A stretch of DNA of 64,000 bases, from the NCBI RefSeq assembly GCF_009646335.1, contig NZ_WJBU01000003.1, forward strand, positions 1-64,000, in the 5' to 3' direction. Under the pieces are notes generated by a model. It saw only the letters and a program-made list of their open reading frames with translations. It was not told the origin of the DNA and made no database searches. Position numbers and translations under genes: made by a program. Shown here piece after piece: positions 44,076 through 52,869 of this stretch (within the stretch, counting starts at the first letter, position 1; every line of letters starts with the position of its first letter). This stretch comes from Caenimonas koreensis DSM 17982. GTDB taxonomy: Bacteria > Pseudomonadota > Gammaproteobacteria > Burkholderiales > Burkholderiaceae_C.

Positions 44076-44113
44076 TTTCGAAGCGGGGGGCGCGATTGCC
44101 TTGGCGCCCGCAA

Positions 44114-44824
44114 TCAGCGCCAGTGGCGGTGGCCGTACCCGCCGCCGTAATAGCCCAGGCCAATCGACAGGCTCACCGGATACGGGTTGTAGTAAGCGGG
44201 GCTGTAATAGGCGGGGCGGTAATAGACGGGGTAGCCCACCGTGGCCGTGGACACCACTGCCGGCGAAACCATCACAGCTTGCGGCCCGTACGTCACGCCT
44301 GCTTCAGAGGTGACCGCGGACGAGGGCCCGATGTTGTTGGAGCTGATCGGCGAGACTTGCAGCCGGATCGTCGGACCCGGGTCATACGGCATCTGTACCG
44401 TGTATTGCTTGCCTGCGTATTCGTAGGTGACGTTGTAGGAAACCGTGCGGTTTTCGTACGTCACTTGCGTGGTGCACTGCTGGCCTTGTACGTATTGGCC
44501 GTTCTGGTTGTTCTGCTCGATGTTGTTGCCGATGGCCGCACCACCCACCAGGCCAACCGCAGTGGCTGCTGCACGTCCGCCGCCGTGACCGATCTGGTTG
44601 CCGAGCAAGCCGCCGACGATCGCGCCGACCAATGCCCCGCCACCTGACGGTTGTTGCTGCACCTGCTGCACAGGCTGCACGGTGCAGACCTGGCGCGGCA
44701 CCTGCACTTGTTGAATGACCGGCGTTGCCGAGAGGACGCGGCCGACTTCCTGTGCCTGTGCCTGTGCGACGCCCGAGATGGCGGCCAATGCGCCCATCGT
44801 TGAAACGACTACTGCTGTTTTCAT
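44114..44824 (-). CDS. Glycine-zipper 2TM domain envelope protein
   Basis: A 236-residue exported protein; ATG 44824 has AAGGAG six bases upstream. The signal peptide is about 1-25. GGGALVGAIVGGLLGNQIG and AVGLVGGAAIGNNIE form a glycine-zipper pair (Rick_17kDa_Anti-like) that may insert in the outer membrane. The middle carries CTTQVTYENRTVSYNVTYEY, as in other proteins of the type. The C-terminal 60 residues are Tyr/Pro-rich. It probably supports envelope integrity. It is followed by its own terminator. Confidence 0.8.
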   Translation of the reverse strand: MKTAVVVSTMGALAAISGVAQAQAQEVGRVLSATPVIQQVQVPRQVCTVQPVQQVQQQPSGGGALVGAIVGGLLGNQIGHGGGRAAATAVGLVGGAAIGNNIEQNNQNGQYVQGQQCTTQVTYENRTVSYNVTYEYAGKQYTVQMPYDPGPTIRLQVSPISSNNIGPSSAVTSEAGVTYGPQAVMVSPAVVSTATVGYPVYYRPAYYSPAYYNPYPVSLSIGLGYYGGGYGHRHWR

Positions 44825-44920
44825 CGATGCTCCTTCAGTTGCTCGTGAATGAATCAATTTTAGGCAAACACCTGTGCCAGGTGGTTTCTGTTGAGTAAAG
44901 CCTGGGCAAAGCGGTATCCA

Positions 44921-45280
44921 TCAGCGGCCTGGCAGCAACGTTTGCCAGACTGCTGTGTCGAAACCCACGGTCGTGTGCTTTTTGTCCCACTCGACCACCG
45001 GCCGCTTGATCACGCTGGGGGTCGCCAGCATCAACTTCCTGGCTGTCATCGAATCCCTGACTTGCTCCTGCACGGAAGGTTCCAGCTTGCGCCACATCGT
45101 GCCTTTGCGATTGACAAGTTTTTCCCAGCCGACGGCCTGGATCCATGCATCGAGATGGTCTTCGGGCACGCCCTGCTTCTTGAAGTCGTGGAAGGTGTGT
45201 TCGACGCCTTGCTCGGTCAGCCAGGCGCGTGCCTTCTTGACGGTGTCGCAATTCGCAATGCCATACAGGGTGGGGTTCAT
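44921..45280 (-). CDS. ArsC/Spx/YffB-family protein
   Basis: A 119-residue thioredoxin-fold protein. LYGIANCDTVKKARAWL holds the single active-site Cys of the YffB/Spx type. FHDFKKQGVPEDHLDAWI and SVIKRPVVEWD follow; the Arg-Pro is conserved in the family. It lacks the second and third Cys of true arsenate reductases, so a glutathione-dependent reductase or regulator-like role is likelier. It is divergent from folC. Confidence 0.88.
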   Translation of the reverse strand: MNPTLYGIANCDTVKKARAWLTEQGVEHTFHDFKKQGVPEDHLDAWIQAVGWEKLVNRKGTMWRKLEPSVQEQVRDSMTARKLMLATPSVIKRPVVEWDKKHTTVGFDTAVWQTLLPGR

Positions 45281-45337
45281 GGGGCAATCTTAAGTGGCCC
45301 GGCTCGCGGCGGGCTGTGTGCTGGGACAATGCAGGCC

Positions 45338-46627
45338 ATGAAAACGCTTCACGACTGGCTGGCACATTGCGACAGCCTGCATCCCAAAACCATCGAGCTC
45401 GGCCTGGACCGTGTCCGGGCTGTTGCCACGCGGATGGGGCTCGCCTTTACCTGCCCCGTGATCACCGTGGCCGGCACCAATGGCAAGGGCTCGACCTGCG
45501 CCATGCTGGAGGCGATTGCGCTGCAGGCGGGTTACCGCACGGGCGTGTACACATCGCCTCACCTTGTGCACTTCGAAGAGCGCTGCCGTATTCATGGTGA
45601 GATTGTTGGCGCCGATGCACTCGTGCCATTTTTCGAGCGCGTCGAAGCGGCGCGCGAGGGTGTGACGCTGACCTACTTTGAATTCACGACGCTCGCGATC
45701 CTTTGCCTGATGGCGTCTTCGAAGCTCGATGTCGCCATTCTGGAAGTGGGCCTGGGTGGTCGGCTCGATGCGGTGAACATCATTGACAGCGATTGCGCCG
45801 TGATCACGAGCATCGATCTCGACCACATGGAGTTTCTCGGAAACGACCGCGAGACCATCGGCCGCGAGAAGGCCGGCATCATGCGTACGGGACGGCCGGT
45901 GGTCGTGAGCGACCCGGTGCCGACGCAAAGCATCATCGACTATGGCACTGAAATCGGTGCCGACGTCTGGCTGATGGGACGCGACTTCAACTTTTCGGGC
46001 GACAAGCAGCAATGGTCGTGGGCCGGGCGGGGCCGGCGCTACGCGGGGCTTGCGTACCCGGCGCTGCGTGGCGCCAACCAGTTGATCAATGCCTCGGGCG
46101 TGCTGGCTGCGCTGGAAGCGTTGCGATCGAAGATCCCGGTCACGGCGCAGGCTGTGCGCAACGGGCTGGCCATGGTCGAGCTGCCCGGCCGCTTCCAGAT
46201 CGTGCCGGGCCAGCCGACGCTCGTGCTCGACGTTGCCCATAACCCGCACTCGATTGCAGCGCTTGCCGCCAACCTCGACGCGATGGGTTTCTTTCCGACG
46301 ACGCACGCCGTTTTCGGTGCGATGGCCGACAAGGACCTGGCACCGATGCTCAAGAAGCTCGGGCCTATCATCGACCGCTGGTACTTCACGGACTTGCCCA
46401 CGGCGCGGGCCGCGAAAGCCGCCGACCTGTACGCAACCTGGCGCCAGCAGGAAACGCGCACCGATGTCGATGCATCCACTCACACATCGCCAATGCAGGC
46501 GCTCGATGCAGCGGTCGCCGCCGCGGACCCCGCTGATAGAATCGCCGTGTTCGGATCGTTCTACACGGTAGGAGGCGTGCTCGGGGACGGAGTGCCTCGC
46601 CTTCACGCCAAACATCTCGCGAGCTGA
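45338..46627 (+). CDS. folC: Folylpolyglutamate synthase / dihydrofolate synthase
   Basis: Adds glutamate to dihydropteroate and folates with ATP. The 429-residue Mur-ligase-like protein has the P-loop VAGTNGKGSTCAMLE, the omega loop TSPHLVHFEERCRI, EVGLGGRLDAVN, SIDLDHMEFLG and DVAHNPHS. I start at MKTLHDWL (45338); an ATG three codons earlier is possible, and the frame open to 44891 is not coding. The stop overlaps the next start (TGATG). First gene of the conserved folC-dedD-cvpA-purF run. Confidence 0.95.
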   Translation: MKTLHDWLAHCDSLHPKTIELGLDRVRAVATRMGLAFTCPVITVAGTNGKGSTCAMLEAIALQAGYRTGVYTSPHLVHFEERCRIHGEIVGADALVPFFERVEAAREGVTLTYFEFTTLAILCLMASSKLDVAILEVGLGGRLDAVNIIDSDCAVITSIDLDHMEFLGNDRETIGREKAGIMRTGRPVVVSDPVPTQSIIDYGTEIGADVWLMGRDFNFSGDKQQWSWAGRGRRYAGLAYPALRGANQLINASGVLAALEALRSKIPVTAQAVRNGLAMVELPGRFQIVPGQPTLVLDVAHNPHSIAALAANLDAMGFFPTTHAVFGAMADKDLAPMLKKLGPIIDRWYFTDLPTARAAKAADLYATWRQQETRTDVDASTHTSPMQALDAAVAAADPADRIAVFGSFYTVGGVLGDGVPRLHAKHLAS

Positions 46628-47439
46628 TGGCCTTTTTCAAGTTCCGCAAAGGTGGCGACGATTCGCAAGCCACACAACGCCCAGCCGAAAGCGTCGAGGC
46701 CATGCGCAAGCGCGCAAGGCACCGGCTCATTGGCGCGGCGGTTCTCGTATTGATCGGCGTCGTCGGCTTTCCGCTGCTGTTCGACACGCAGCCGCGGCCC
46801 ATCGCCGTGGACATTCCCATCGAAATTCCGGATCGCAACAAGGTCAAGCCGCTGCCTGCCCCGGTGCAGCCGGCAGTGGTTGCTGCGTCGGCCGCGTCAG
46901 TGCCTGCCGCTGTGGTGCAGGCGCCGCCAGCAGCTGTTGCAGCTGCGCCTTCGCCGGCACCTGCCTCCACACCCGTGCAGGTCGCCAAGGTCGAGCCGCC
47001 ACCGGCGAAGGTCGAGGCCAAAACCGAAGCCAAACCTGAGCCGAAGCCGGAAGCCAAGCCGCCCGTCAAGGCCGAGCCCAAGCCAGAGTCCAAGCCTGAT
47101 GCTAAAGCCGCTGAGCCCAAACCGGCGCCCAAGGTGGACGACGGCGCCAAGGCGCGCGCGCTGCTGGAAGGCAAGACACCAGCTGCCGCCGTTCCCGCCG
47201 CCGCAGAGAGCGGCCGCTTTGTCGTGCAGGTTGGTGCATTCGCCGATGCCGCGCTCGCGCAGGAGACGCGGCGCAAGGTCGAGAAAGCCGGCCTGAAAAC
47301 GTATACGAACGTCGCCGAGACGAAAGACGGCAAGCGCATTCGCGTGCGGGTCGGGCCCTTTGCCACCCGCGACGAAGCCGTGCGAGCCGCCGAGAAGATC
47401 AAGGGGCTGGATTTACCGGCAGCCATCCTCACCTTGTAG
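46627..47439 (+). CDS. dedD: SPOR-domain cell division protein DedD
   Basis: A 270-residue protein with one transmembrane helix (RLIGAAVLVLIGVVGFPLLF, about 36-55), a long Pro/Lys/Ala/Glu linker (80-190) rich in KPEPKPEAK repeats, and a C-terminal SPOR domain (about 195-270: FVVQVGAFADAALAQETRRK, YTNVAETKDGKRIRVRVGPF). SPOR domains bind denuded peptidoglycan at the septum. The linker length and repeats vary between strains. The start is coupled to folC. Confidence 0.9.
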   Translation: MAFFKFRKGGDDSQATQRPAESVEAMRKRARHRLIGAAVLVLIGVVGFPLLFDTQPRPIAVDIPIEIPDRNKVKPLPAPVQPAVVAASAASVPAAVVQAPPAAVAAAPSPAPASTPVQVAKVEPPPAKVEAKTEAKPEPKPEAKPPVKAEPKPESKPDAKAAEPKPAPKVDDGAKARALLEGKTPAAAVPAAAESGRFVVQVGAFADAALAQETRRKVEKAGLKTYTNVAETKDGKRIRVRVGPFATRDEAVRAAEKIKGLDLPAAILTL

Positions 47440-47453
47440 GTTGTGTGCAGGCA

Positions 47454-47942
47454 ATGGCGGCGCTCGACTGGGTTTTTGTGGCAGTGCTGCTGGTGTCACT
47501 GCTGATCGGCGCGTTGCGCGGTTTTGTGTACGAAGTACTGTCGGTGTTGAGCTGGGTCGCGGCGTTCGTGCTGGCGCAATGGTTGGCGCCTGAAGTCGCC
47601 AACTGGCTGCCAATGACGAGCTGGTCGCAACCTGTGCGGTACGCGGCGGGTTTTGGTGTGGTGTTCATCCTGGCTGTGTTTGCCGGGGCGCTGCTGGCCT
47701 GGCTGGTCAAGAAGATGATCGAGGCCGTCGGCCTGAGGCCCGTGGATCGCACGCTGGGTGCGGCATTCGGCCTGGTGCGCGGTGTGGTGTTGTTGCTGGC
47801 ACTGGCGGTGGTGGTCAACCTCACGCCGATGCGCCGTGACATGTGGTGGACGGAGTCGGCGGGCGCGGGTATTTCGAACGCGGCGCTGAAGGGTTTGAAG
47901 CCGGTGTTGCCCGAGCGGTTCGGGCAATATCTGCCGGGGTAA
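47454..47942 (+). CDS. cvpA: CvpA family membrane protein
   Basis: A 162-residue inner-membrane protein with four transmembrane helices (DWVFVAVLLVSLLIGALRGF, VLSWVAAFVLAQWLA, GVVFILAVFAGALLAWLV, LVRGVVLLLALAVVVN) and the family loop RPVDRTLGAAFGLVRG. It is needed for colicin V export in E. coli; its general role is in the envelope. I start at MAALDWVF; a GTG three codons upstream is possible. It lies between dedD and purF, as in many proteobacteria. Confidence 0.92.
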   Translation: MAALDWVFVAVLLVSLLIGALRGFVYEVLSVLSWVAAFVLAQWLAPEVANWLPMTSWSQPVRYAAGFGVVFILAVFAGALLAWLVKKMIEAVGLRPVDRTLGAAFGLVRGVVLLLALAVVVNLTPMRRDMWWTESAGAGISNAALKGLKPVLPERFGQYLPG

Positions 47943-47964
47943 GGCCCGGCCAGGAAGAAAACGT

Positions 47965-49473
47965 ATGTGTGGAATCGTCGGCGTTGTCTCCAGCGCCCCA
48001 GTGAATCAGCTGATCTATGACGCCTTGCTGCTGCTGCAGCACCGCGGGCAGGACGCAGCGGGTATCGTCACCCAGCAGGAGCGCAAGTTCTTCATGCACA
48101 AGGCCAAGGGCATGGTGCGCGACGTCTTTCGCACGCGCAACATGCGCGCGCTGCCGGGCAATGCGGGTCTGGGCCAGGTGCGCTACCCGACGGCGGGCAA
48201 CGCCTACAGCGAAGAAGAAGCGCAGCCGTTCTACGTCAACGCCCCTTACGGCATCGTGCTTGTGCACAACGGCAACCTCACCAACGCGCAAGTGCTGAAG
48301 GCGGAGCTGTTCAACACGGACCACCGCCATATCAACACCGAGAGCGACTCGGAAGTGCTGCTCAATGTTTTTGCGCACGAGCTCGACAAATCCACCCGCG
48401 GCCAGCATTTGACGCCCGAAGCCGTGTTCGATGCGGTGGCGCAAGTCCACAAGCGCGTGCGCGGCTCCTACGCAGTGATCGCGCTCATCGCGGGCCATGG
48501 CGTGCTCGCGTTCCGCGACCCGTTTGGCATCCGGCCGCTGTCGATGGGGCGCGGTGCAGACGGCGCCGTGATGGTCGCGAGTGAAACGGTATCGCTCGAA
48601 GGCACGGGCCACGTGTTCGAGCGGCACGTGGCGCCGGGCGAGGCAGTCTTCATCGATCTGGACGGCAAGGTGCATTCGCGCCAATGCGCCGAGAACCCGA
48701 AGCTCTTCCCGTGCATTTTCGAGTTCGTGTACCTCGCGCGGCCCGACTCCGTGCTTGATGGCATTTCGGTCTATCAGGCGCGTCTGAACCTGGGCGAGAC
48801 GCTCGCCAAGCGCGTGGTGTCCACCGTGCCGCCCAATGACATCGATGTGATCATCCCCATCCCCGAGTCGAGCCGGCCGAGCGCGACGCAGCTCGCGCAT
48901 CTGCTGGGCATTCCGTACCGAGAAGGTTTCGTGAAGAACCGCTACGTGGGCCGCACCTTCATCATGCCGGGGCAGGGCGTGCGCAAGAAGTCCGTGCGCC
49001 AGAAGCTCAACGTGATCGCCAGCGAGTTCAAGGGGCGCAATGTGCTGCTCGTGGATGACTCCATCGTGCGAGGCACCACCAGCCGCGAAATCGTGCAGAT
49101 GGCGCGCGACGCGGGCGCACGCAAGGTGTACCTCGCCAGCGCCGCGCCGCCGGTGCGTTACCCCAATGTGTATGGCATCGACATGCCGACCGCTGAAGAG
49201 CTTGTGGCGCACGACCGCACCGTCGAGCAGATCCGCGAAATCATCGGCTGCGACGCACTGATCTACCAGGACGTCGAAGGCATGAAGCGCGCGATCGGCT
49301 CGCTCAATTCCAAGCTCGATGGCTTCGATGCGTCGTGCTTCGACGGCGTGTACGTGACTGGCGACATCAACGCTGACGACATCGCGCGCATCAATGAAGC
49401 GCGGATCGGCCAGGAAGATGCACTCGAAGAAGACACGTCGCGCCTGGCGCTTCCCAACGCGCAGGACGCCTGA
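47965..49473 (+). CDS. purF: Amidophosphoribosyltransferase
   Basis: Makes 5-phosphoribosylamine from PRPP and glutamine, the first step of purine synthesis. The 502-residue protein starts [10 protein letters not shown]; Cys2 becomes the N-terminal nucleophile of the glutaminase domain after Met removal. [12 protein letters not shown] and [10 protein letters not shown] belong to this domain. [16 protein letters not shown] is the PRPP loop of the transferase domain. AGGAAG lies upstream of the ATG. Last of the folC-dedD-cvpA-purF run; gltX follows after 5 bases. Confidence 0.97.
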   Translation: MCGIVGVVSSAPVNQLIYDALLLLQHRGQDAAGIVTQQERKFFMHKAKGMVRDVFRTRNMRALPGNAGLGQVRYPTAGNAYSEEEAQPFYVNAPYGIVLVHNGNLTNAQVLKAELFNTDHRHINTESDSEVLLNVFAHELDKSTRGQHLTPEAVFDAVAQVHKRVRGSYAVIALIAGHGVLAFRDPFGIRPLSMGRGADGAVMVASETVSLEGTGHVFERHVAPGEAVFIDLDGKVHSRQCAENPKLFPCIFEFVYLARPDSVLDGISVYQARLNLGETLAKRVVSTVPPNDIDVIIPIPESSRPSATQLAHLLGIPYREGFVKNRYVGRTFIMPGQGVRKKSVRQKLNVIASEFKGRNVLLVDDSIVRGTTSREIVQMARDAGARKVYLASAAPPVRYPNVYGIDMPTAEELVAHDRTVEQIREIIGCDALIYQDVEGMKRAIGSLNSKLDGFDASCFDGVYVTGDINADDIARINEARIGQEDALEEDTSRLALPNAQDA

Positions 49474-49478
49474 GACGC

Positions 49479-50891
49479 ATGACAGTTCGCACCCGCTTTG
49501 CCCCATCGCCCACCGGCTTCATCCACCTCGGCAACATCCGCTCGGCCTTGTATCCGTGGGCATTCGCCCGCGCCGAGAAGGGGGTGTTCATCCTTCGCAT
49601 CGAAGACACGGATGTCGAGCGCTCGTCTCAGGAGGCCGTTGACGTCATCCTGGAAGGCATGGCCTGGCTCGGCCTCACGCATGACGAAGGTCCGTTCTAC
49701 CAGATGCAGCGCATGCCGCGCTACAAGGAAGTGCTGGAGCAGATGAAGGCGCAGGGCCTCGTCTATCCGTGCTACATGAGCGTGGCCGAACTCGATGCGC
49801 TGCGCGAAAAGCAGATGGCAGCCAAGCAGAAGCCCCGTTACGACGGCACGTGGCGGCCCGAGCCCGGCAAGACATTGCCGTCCGTGCCGCCAGGCGTGCA
49901 ACCCGTGCTGCGGTTCAGGAACCCGGTCGGCGGCGCGGTGGTGTGGGAAGACAAGGTCAAAGGCCGCATCGAAATCAGCAACGATGAACTCGATGACCTG
50001 GTGATCGCGCGGCCCGATGGCACGCCCACCTACAACTTCTGCGTGGTGGTGGACGATATCGACATGGACATCACCCACGTGATCCGCGGTGACGACCACG
50101 TGAACAACACGCCGCGCCAGATCAACATCTTCCGTGCGCTCGGCAAGGAGCCGCCCGTGTATGCGCACCTGCCCACGGTGCTGCAGGAAGTGATTGACCC
50201 GGACGGCACGAAGCGCGTCGAGAAAATGAGCAAGCGCCATGGTGCCAAGCCCGTGACGCAGTATCGTGAAGAGGGCTTTCTTGCTGATGGTGTCGTGAAC
50301 TACCTGGCCCGCCTGGGCTGGTCGCATGGCGATGATGAAGTGTTCAGCCGCGAGCAGTTCATCGAGTGGTTCAACCTCGATCACCTGGGCAAGAGCGCCG
50401 CGCAGTTCGACGACACGAAGCTGCGCTGGGTCAACGCGCAGCACATCAAGCAGACCGACGACGCAAAGCTGGTGGAACTGCTCAGGGCCATTCGCCCCGG
50501 CGTCGTCGAAGGCCGTGATGCGGAGCATCTGGCGCGCATCTCTGCGCTTGTGAAAGACCGGTGCGAGACGCTGCTGGTGCTGGCCGACTGGATCGAGAAG
50601 TTCTATCACCCCGTGACGCCTGACCCGGCGGAAGTGGCCAAGCACGTGACCGATGCCGTGCGACCAGCGCTGGGCATGCTCGCGAAGATGCTCGAAACCT
50701 GCGAGTGGGAGAAGGCAGCGATCTCTGAATGCATCAAGGAAGTCTTGCGTGCTTCGGGCATCAAGATGCCGCAATTGGCTATGCCTGTTCGCGTGCTGGT
50801 GATGGGCACGTCGCAGACGCCGTCACTCGATGCCGTGCTGTCGCTTTGCGACAGGCAGGTCGTTTTGCAAAGGCTCAACTCAGCGGGCTGA
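49479..50891 (+). CDS. gltX: Glutamyl-tRNA synthetase
   Basis: Charges tRNA(Glu) with glutamate. The 470-residue class I synthetase has the HIGH-type motif in [12 protein letters not shown] (about 17), EDTDVERSS, the [12 protein letters not shown] region, and KMSKRHGAK (about 248). The C-terminal helical anticodon-binding domain is complete. It lies five bases after purF. A tRNA(Glu) gene lies 165 bases downstream, a neat but probably coincidental linkage. Confidence 0.97.
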   Translation: MTVRTRFAPSPTGFIHLGNIRSALYPWAFARAEKGVFILRIEDTDVERSSQEAVDVILEGMAWLGLTHDEGPFYQMQRMPRYKEVLEQMKAQGLVYPCYMSVAELDALREKQMAAKQKPRYDGTWRPEPGKTLPSVPPGVQPVLRFRNPVGGAVVWEDKVKGRIEISNDELDDLVIARPDGTPTYNFCVVVDDIDMDITHVIRGDDHVNNTPRQINIFRALGKEPPVYAHLPTVLQEVIDPDGTKRVEKMSKRHGAKPVTQYREEGFLADGVVNYLARLGWSHGDDEVFSREQFIEWFNLDHLGKSAAQFDDTKLRWVNAQHIKQTDDAKLVELLRAIRPGVVEGRDAEHLARISALVKDRCETLLVLADWIEKFYHPVTPDPAEVAKHVTDAVRPALGMLAKMLETCEWEKAAISECIKEVLRASGIKMPQLAMPVRVLVMGTSQTPSLDAVLSLCDRQVVLQRLNSAG

Positions 50892-50901
50892 AAAATCGGG
50901 A

Positions 50902-50907
50902 TATAAT
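50902..50907 (+). promoter_or_regulatory. Minus-10 box of tRNA cluster promoter
   Basis: A perfect TATAAT is followed by the GC-rich TCGAGGCTCG, the discriminator type seen at stringently controlled stable-RNA promoters, 50 bases before tRNA-Ala. No good -35 box lies at 16-18 bases, so the -35 part is uncertain. Confidence 0.55.
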
Positions 50908-50956
50908 TCGAGGCTCGGAAATCAGCAGGGTGCCGTAACAAGCAGCTTGTCGATTT

Positions 50957-51032
<76 letters not shown>

Positions 51033-51055
51033 ACCGAAAATTGAGCAAGGTTTTT

Positions 51056-51131
51056 GACCCTATCGTCTAGAGGCCTAGGACATTACCCTTTCACGGTAAG
51101 TACCGGGGTTCGAATCCCCGTAGGGTCGCCA
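51056..51131 (+). tRNA. tRNA-Glu (TTC)
   Basis: A 76-base tRNA with encoded CCA. The anticodon loop CTTTCAC gives TTC, and acceptor GACCCTA pairs with TAGGGTC. It lies 23 bases after tRNA-Ala and is probably cotranscribed from the same promoter. Confidence 0.97.
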
Positions 51132-51133
51132 GT

Positions 51134-51172
51134 TTCACTGCAGCAGTCGCCAAGCGGCTGCGCCTCAGTGAA
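51134..51172 (+). other. Long hairpin between tRNA-Glu and tRNA-Asp
   Basis: TTCACTG at 51134 pairs with CAGTGAA at 51166-51172, and inside it GCAG-t-CGC pairs with GCG-g-CTGC. There is no T-run, so it is more likely a processing structure in the tRNA precursor than a terminator. Confidence 0.45.
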
Positions 51173-51222
51173 GCGGCACAAGCCGGTTGCACTTGGCCCG
51201 CAAGGGTGAAAGCAATCTACCA

Positions 51223-51299
51223 GGAGTGGTAGTTCAGTTGGTTAGAATACCGGCCTGTCACGCCGGGGGTCGCGGGTTCGAGTCCCGTCCACTCCGCCA
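51223..51299 (+). tRNA. tRNA-Asp (GTC)
   Basis: A 77-base tRNA with encoded CCA. The anticodon loop CTGTCAC gives GTC, and acceptor GGAGTGG pairs with CCACTCC. Third gene of the tRNA cluster. Confidence 0.97.
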
Positions 51300-51309
51300 G
51301 TCTTCAAGC

Positions 51310-51336
51310 AAACACGGGCCTTCGCGGCCCGTGTTT
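51310..51336 (+). terminator. Terminator after tRNA cluster
   Basis: AAACACGGGCC and GGCCCGTGTTT form an 11-bp stem around TTCGC, followed by a T-rich but interrupted CGTTTCT. It lies 10 bases after tRNA-Asp. The stem is symmetric, so it may also serve the opposite strand for the sox regulator transcript. Confidence 0.75.
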
Positions 51337-51434
51337 CGTTTCTGGCTTCCAAGAAAAAACCTTCCCGGCAACTTCTGCCGCTGCAAGCCGCGTTCGTGCA
51401 CGGCAGTGACTTGCCCGATTCGGCTGCTGCTGCC

Positions 51435-51791
51435 TCAGCGATGCACGGGCCGAAGCAGGCGGTCTGCGGGCGCCAGGGCATCGTCGCCGTCCAATTCCAC
51501 GGCCACTTGTGTGCATACGGCCCGACACAGCGTGGCCACGCGCTCACTTTGCAGCTTGTAGTAAATCTGAGTGCCTTCCCGGCGGCGCCCCAGCACACCG
51601 GCGCGGTAGAGCGTTGCAAGGTGCTGCGACATATTGGGCTGGGTGGTGTCGATCTGCTCGAGCAACTCGGACACATTGCGTTCCCCGTTGCACACGGCAC
51701 TGATGATCTTCAGCCGCACTGGCGTTGACAGCAACCCGAACAGCTCGGCTGCCGATTCGAAGACCAGATCTTCTTCGCTGATGTCTGCCAC
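51435..51791 (-). CDS. soxR: ArsR-family regulator of sulfur oxidation (SoxR/BigR-like)
   Basis: A 118-residue winged-helix repressor. AELFGLLSTPVRLKIISAVC, VSELLEQIDTTQPNMSQHLA (recognition helix) and GVLGRRREGTQIYYKLQ are classic ArsR. Cys in SAVCNGE and in TLCRAVC match the two-cysteine layout of BigR/SqrR/SoxR sensors, which form a disulfide or polysulfide with reactive sulfur and then leave DNA. I start at GTG 51791 (ADISEEDL follows); TTG at 51815 is an alternative. It is downstream of the sox cluster on the same strand, so sox control is likely; the cysteine mechanism is inferred. Confidence 0.82.
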   Translation of the reverse strand: MADISEEDLVFESAAELFGLLSTPVRLKIISAVCNGERNVSELLEQIDTTQPNMSQHLATLYRAGVLGRRREGTQIYYKLQSERVATLCRAVCTQVAVELDGDDALAPADRLLRPVHR

Positions 51792-51896
51792 GTGTTTCCC
51801 GTAAGAGGTTGCCAAGCCATCACTCTATCAGCACATGCCGATAATCGCAGCCCGTGCTCCCCCTCAGCTCCATACTGCCGCGACGACGGCAGGCCT

Positions 51897-52850
51897 TCAC
51901 TTGGCCTGCTGCTCCATCAGCAGGTAGGTGTTGAAGGCGTTGATCCGGTTGGCCGCGCGAAAGAGGGGTAGCCCGGCGAACCGCGACCAGTCGGCGCGCG
52001 CGTAGGCGTCCTCGAAGGGCTCGAGGTTGGCCGCAGCCTCACCCATGCTCTTGCGCAGGAACACCAGGTAGTCACGCGTCAGCTCAAGGTCGGCCACCGG
52101 GTCGGTGGACATTGGGCCGTGTCCCGGCACGATGATGCGAGGGCGCAGCGCGATCAGCCCCGAGAGAGCGTCTATCCACGCGCGGCTATCAGCCTGGCCG
52201 ACGTAGGGGACGCGACCGCGAAAGACCACGTCGCCCGCGAACAGCACGCCAGCGCGCTCGGCGTACACGACCAGGTCTTCCGGTGTGTGCGCAGGCCCCA
52301 CATGCCGGATATGAATCTTCTCGCCGCCCAACTCGAGCACCGTGTCAGCGTCCAGCCACTTGTCGGCCGGCACCAGGCGCGTGCGTGCGTCGATCCACGG
52401 AGCGAGTTCCACGCGGCTGGCAGCCAGGCGCAGCTGGGCCGTCTCCGAGCTCAGGTACTCCTGGCCTGCGCGTTGGGCAATCACCGTGGCCCCCAGGTCT
52501 TTGAGCACCTGAAGGCCGTAGATATGGTCAGCGTGATAGTGGGTCACGACAACGTAGCGAATCGGCTGCGTCGTGACCTGACGCACGGCAGCCACCAGTT
52601 CTTCAGCCAGCGCCGGCGAGCCCAGCGCGTCGATGACCACCACGCCCTGGGGTGTGACGATGAAGCCGGCATTGGAGATGAAGTTGCGGTTCGCTGTCGA
52701 TCCCAGCGCGGCCTGTCCCTGGACGAGCCACGCGTTGTCGGCAACCTGCTGCGCCTTCAGGGGCTGGGCAACGGCAGCCGCCGCTGCAAATAGCAGCCCA
52801 GTGCAAGTGACCGCCACCCAGGCCAGCCGTTTGAGGATGTGAGTTGTCAT
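51897..52850 (-). CDS. soxH: Metallo-beta-lactamase-fold hydrolase, SoxH-like
   Basis: A 317-residue exported metallohydrolase with signal peptide (about 1-28). VVTHYHADHIYGLQ is the metal-binding HxHxDH motif, IHIRHVGPAHTPEDLVVY and LFAGDVVFRG give the next His and Asp, and VPGHGPMS the last His. It matches the SoxH type often linked to sox clusters; its role is not settled and it is dispensable for thiosulfate growth where tested. It lies 19 bases after the soxT-like gene. Confidence 0.82.
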   Translation of the reverse strand: MTTHILKRLAWVAVTCTGLLFAAAAAVAQPLKAQQVADNAWLVQGQAALGSTANRNFISNAGFIVTPQGVVVIDALGSPALAEELVAAVRQVTTQPIRYVVVTHYHADHIYGLQVLKDLGATVIAQRAGQEYLSSETAQLRLAASRVELAPWIDARTRLVPADKWLDADTVLELGGEKIHIRHVGPAHTPEDLVVYAERAGVLFAGDVVFRGRVPYVGQADSRAWIDALSGLIALRPRIIVPGHGPMSTDPVADLELTRDYLVFLRKSMGEAAANLEPFEDAYARADWSRFAGLPLFRAANRINAFNTYLLMEQQAK

Positions 52851-52869
52851 GAATTCTTATAGCGCCAAT

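Noticed and set aside
46880..47296. Plus-strand Arg/Pro/Ser-rich ORF within dedD
   Set aside because: Frame-shifted reading of the dedD Lys/Pro linker; not a gene.
47821..49506. 561-codon minus-strand ORF opposite purF
   Set aside because: Shadow of purF; no motif, no ribosome site, purF is certain.
51435..51815. TTG start at 51815 for the ArsR regulator
   Set aside because: No Shine-Dalgarno sequence; ArsR/SoxR similarity begins after GTG 51791.
51875..51892. CTGCCG-CGACGA-CGGCAG hairpin between soxH and soxR as terminator
   Set aside because: Six-base stem with no T-run on either strand.
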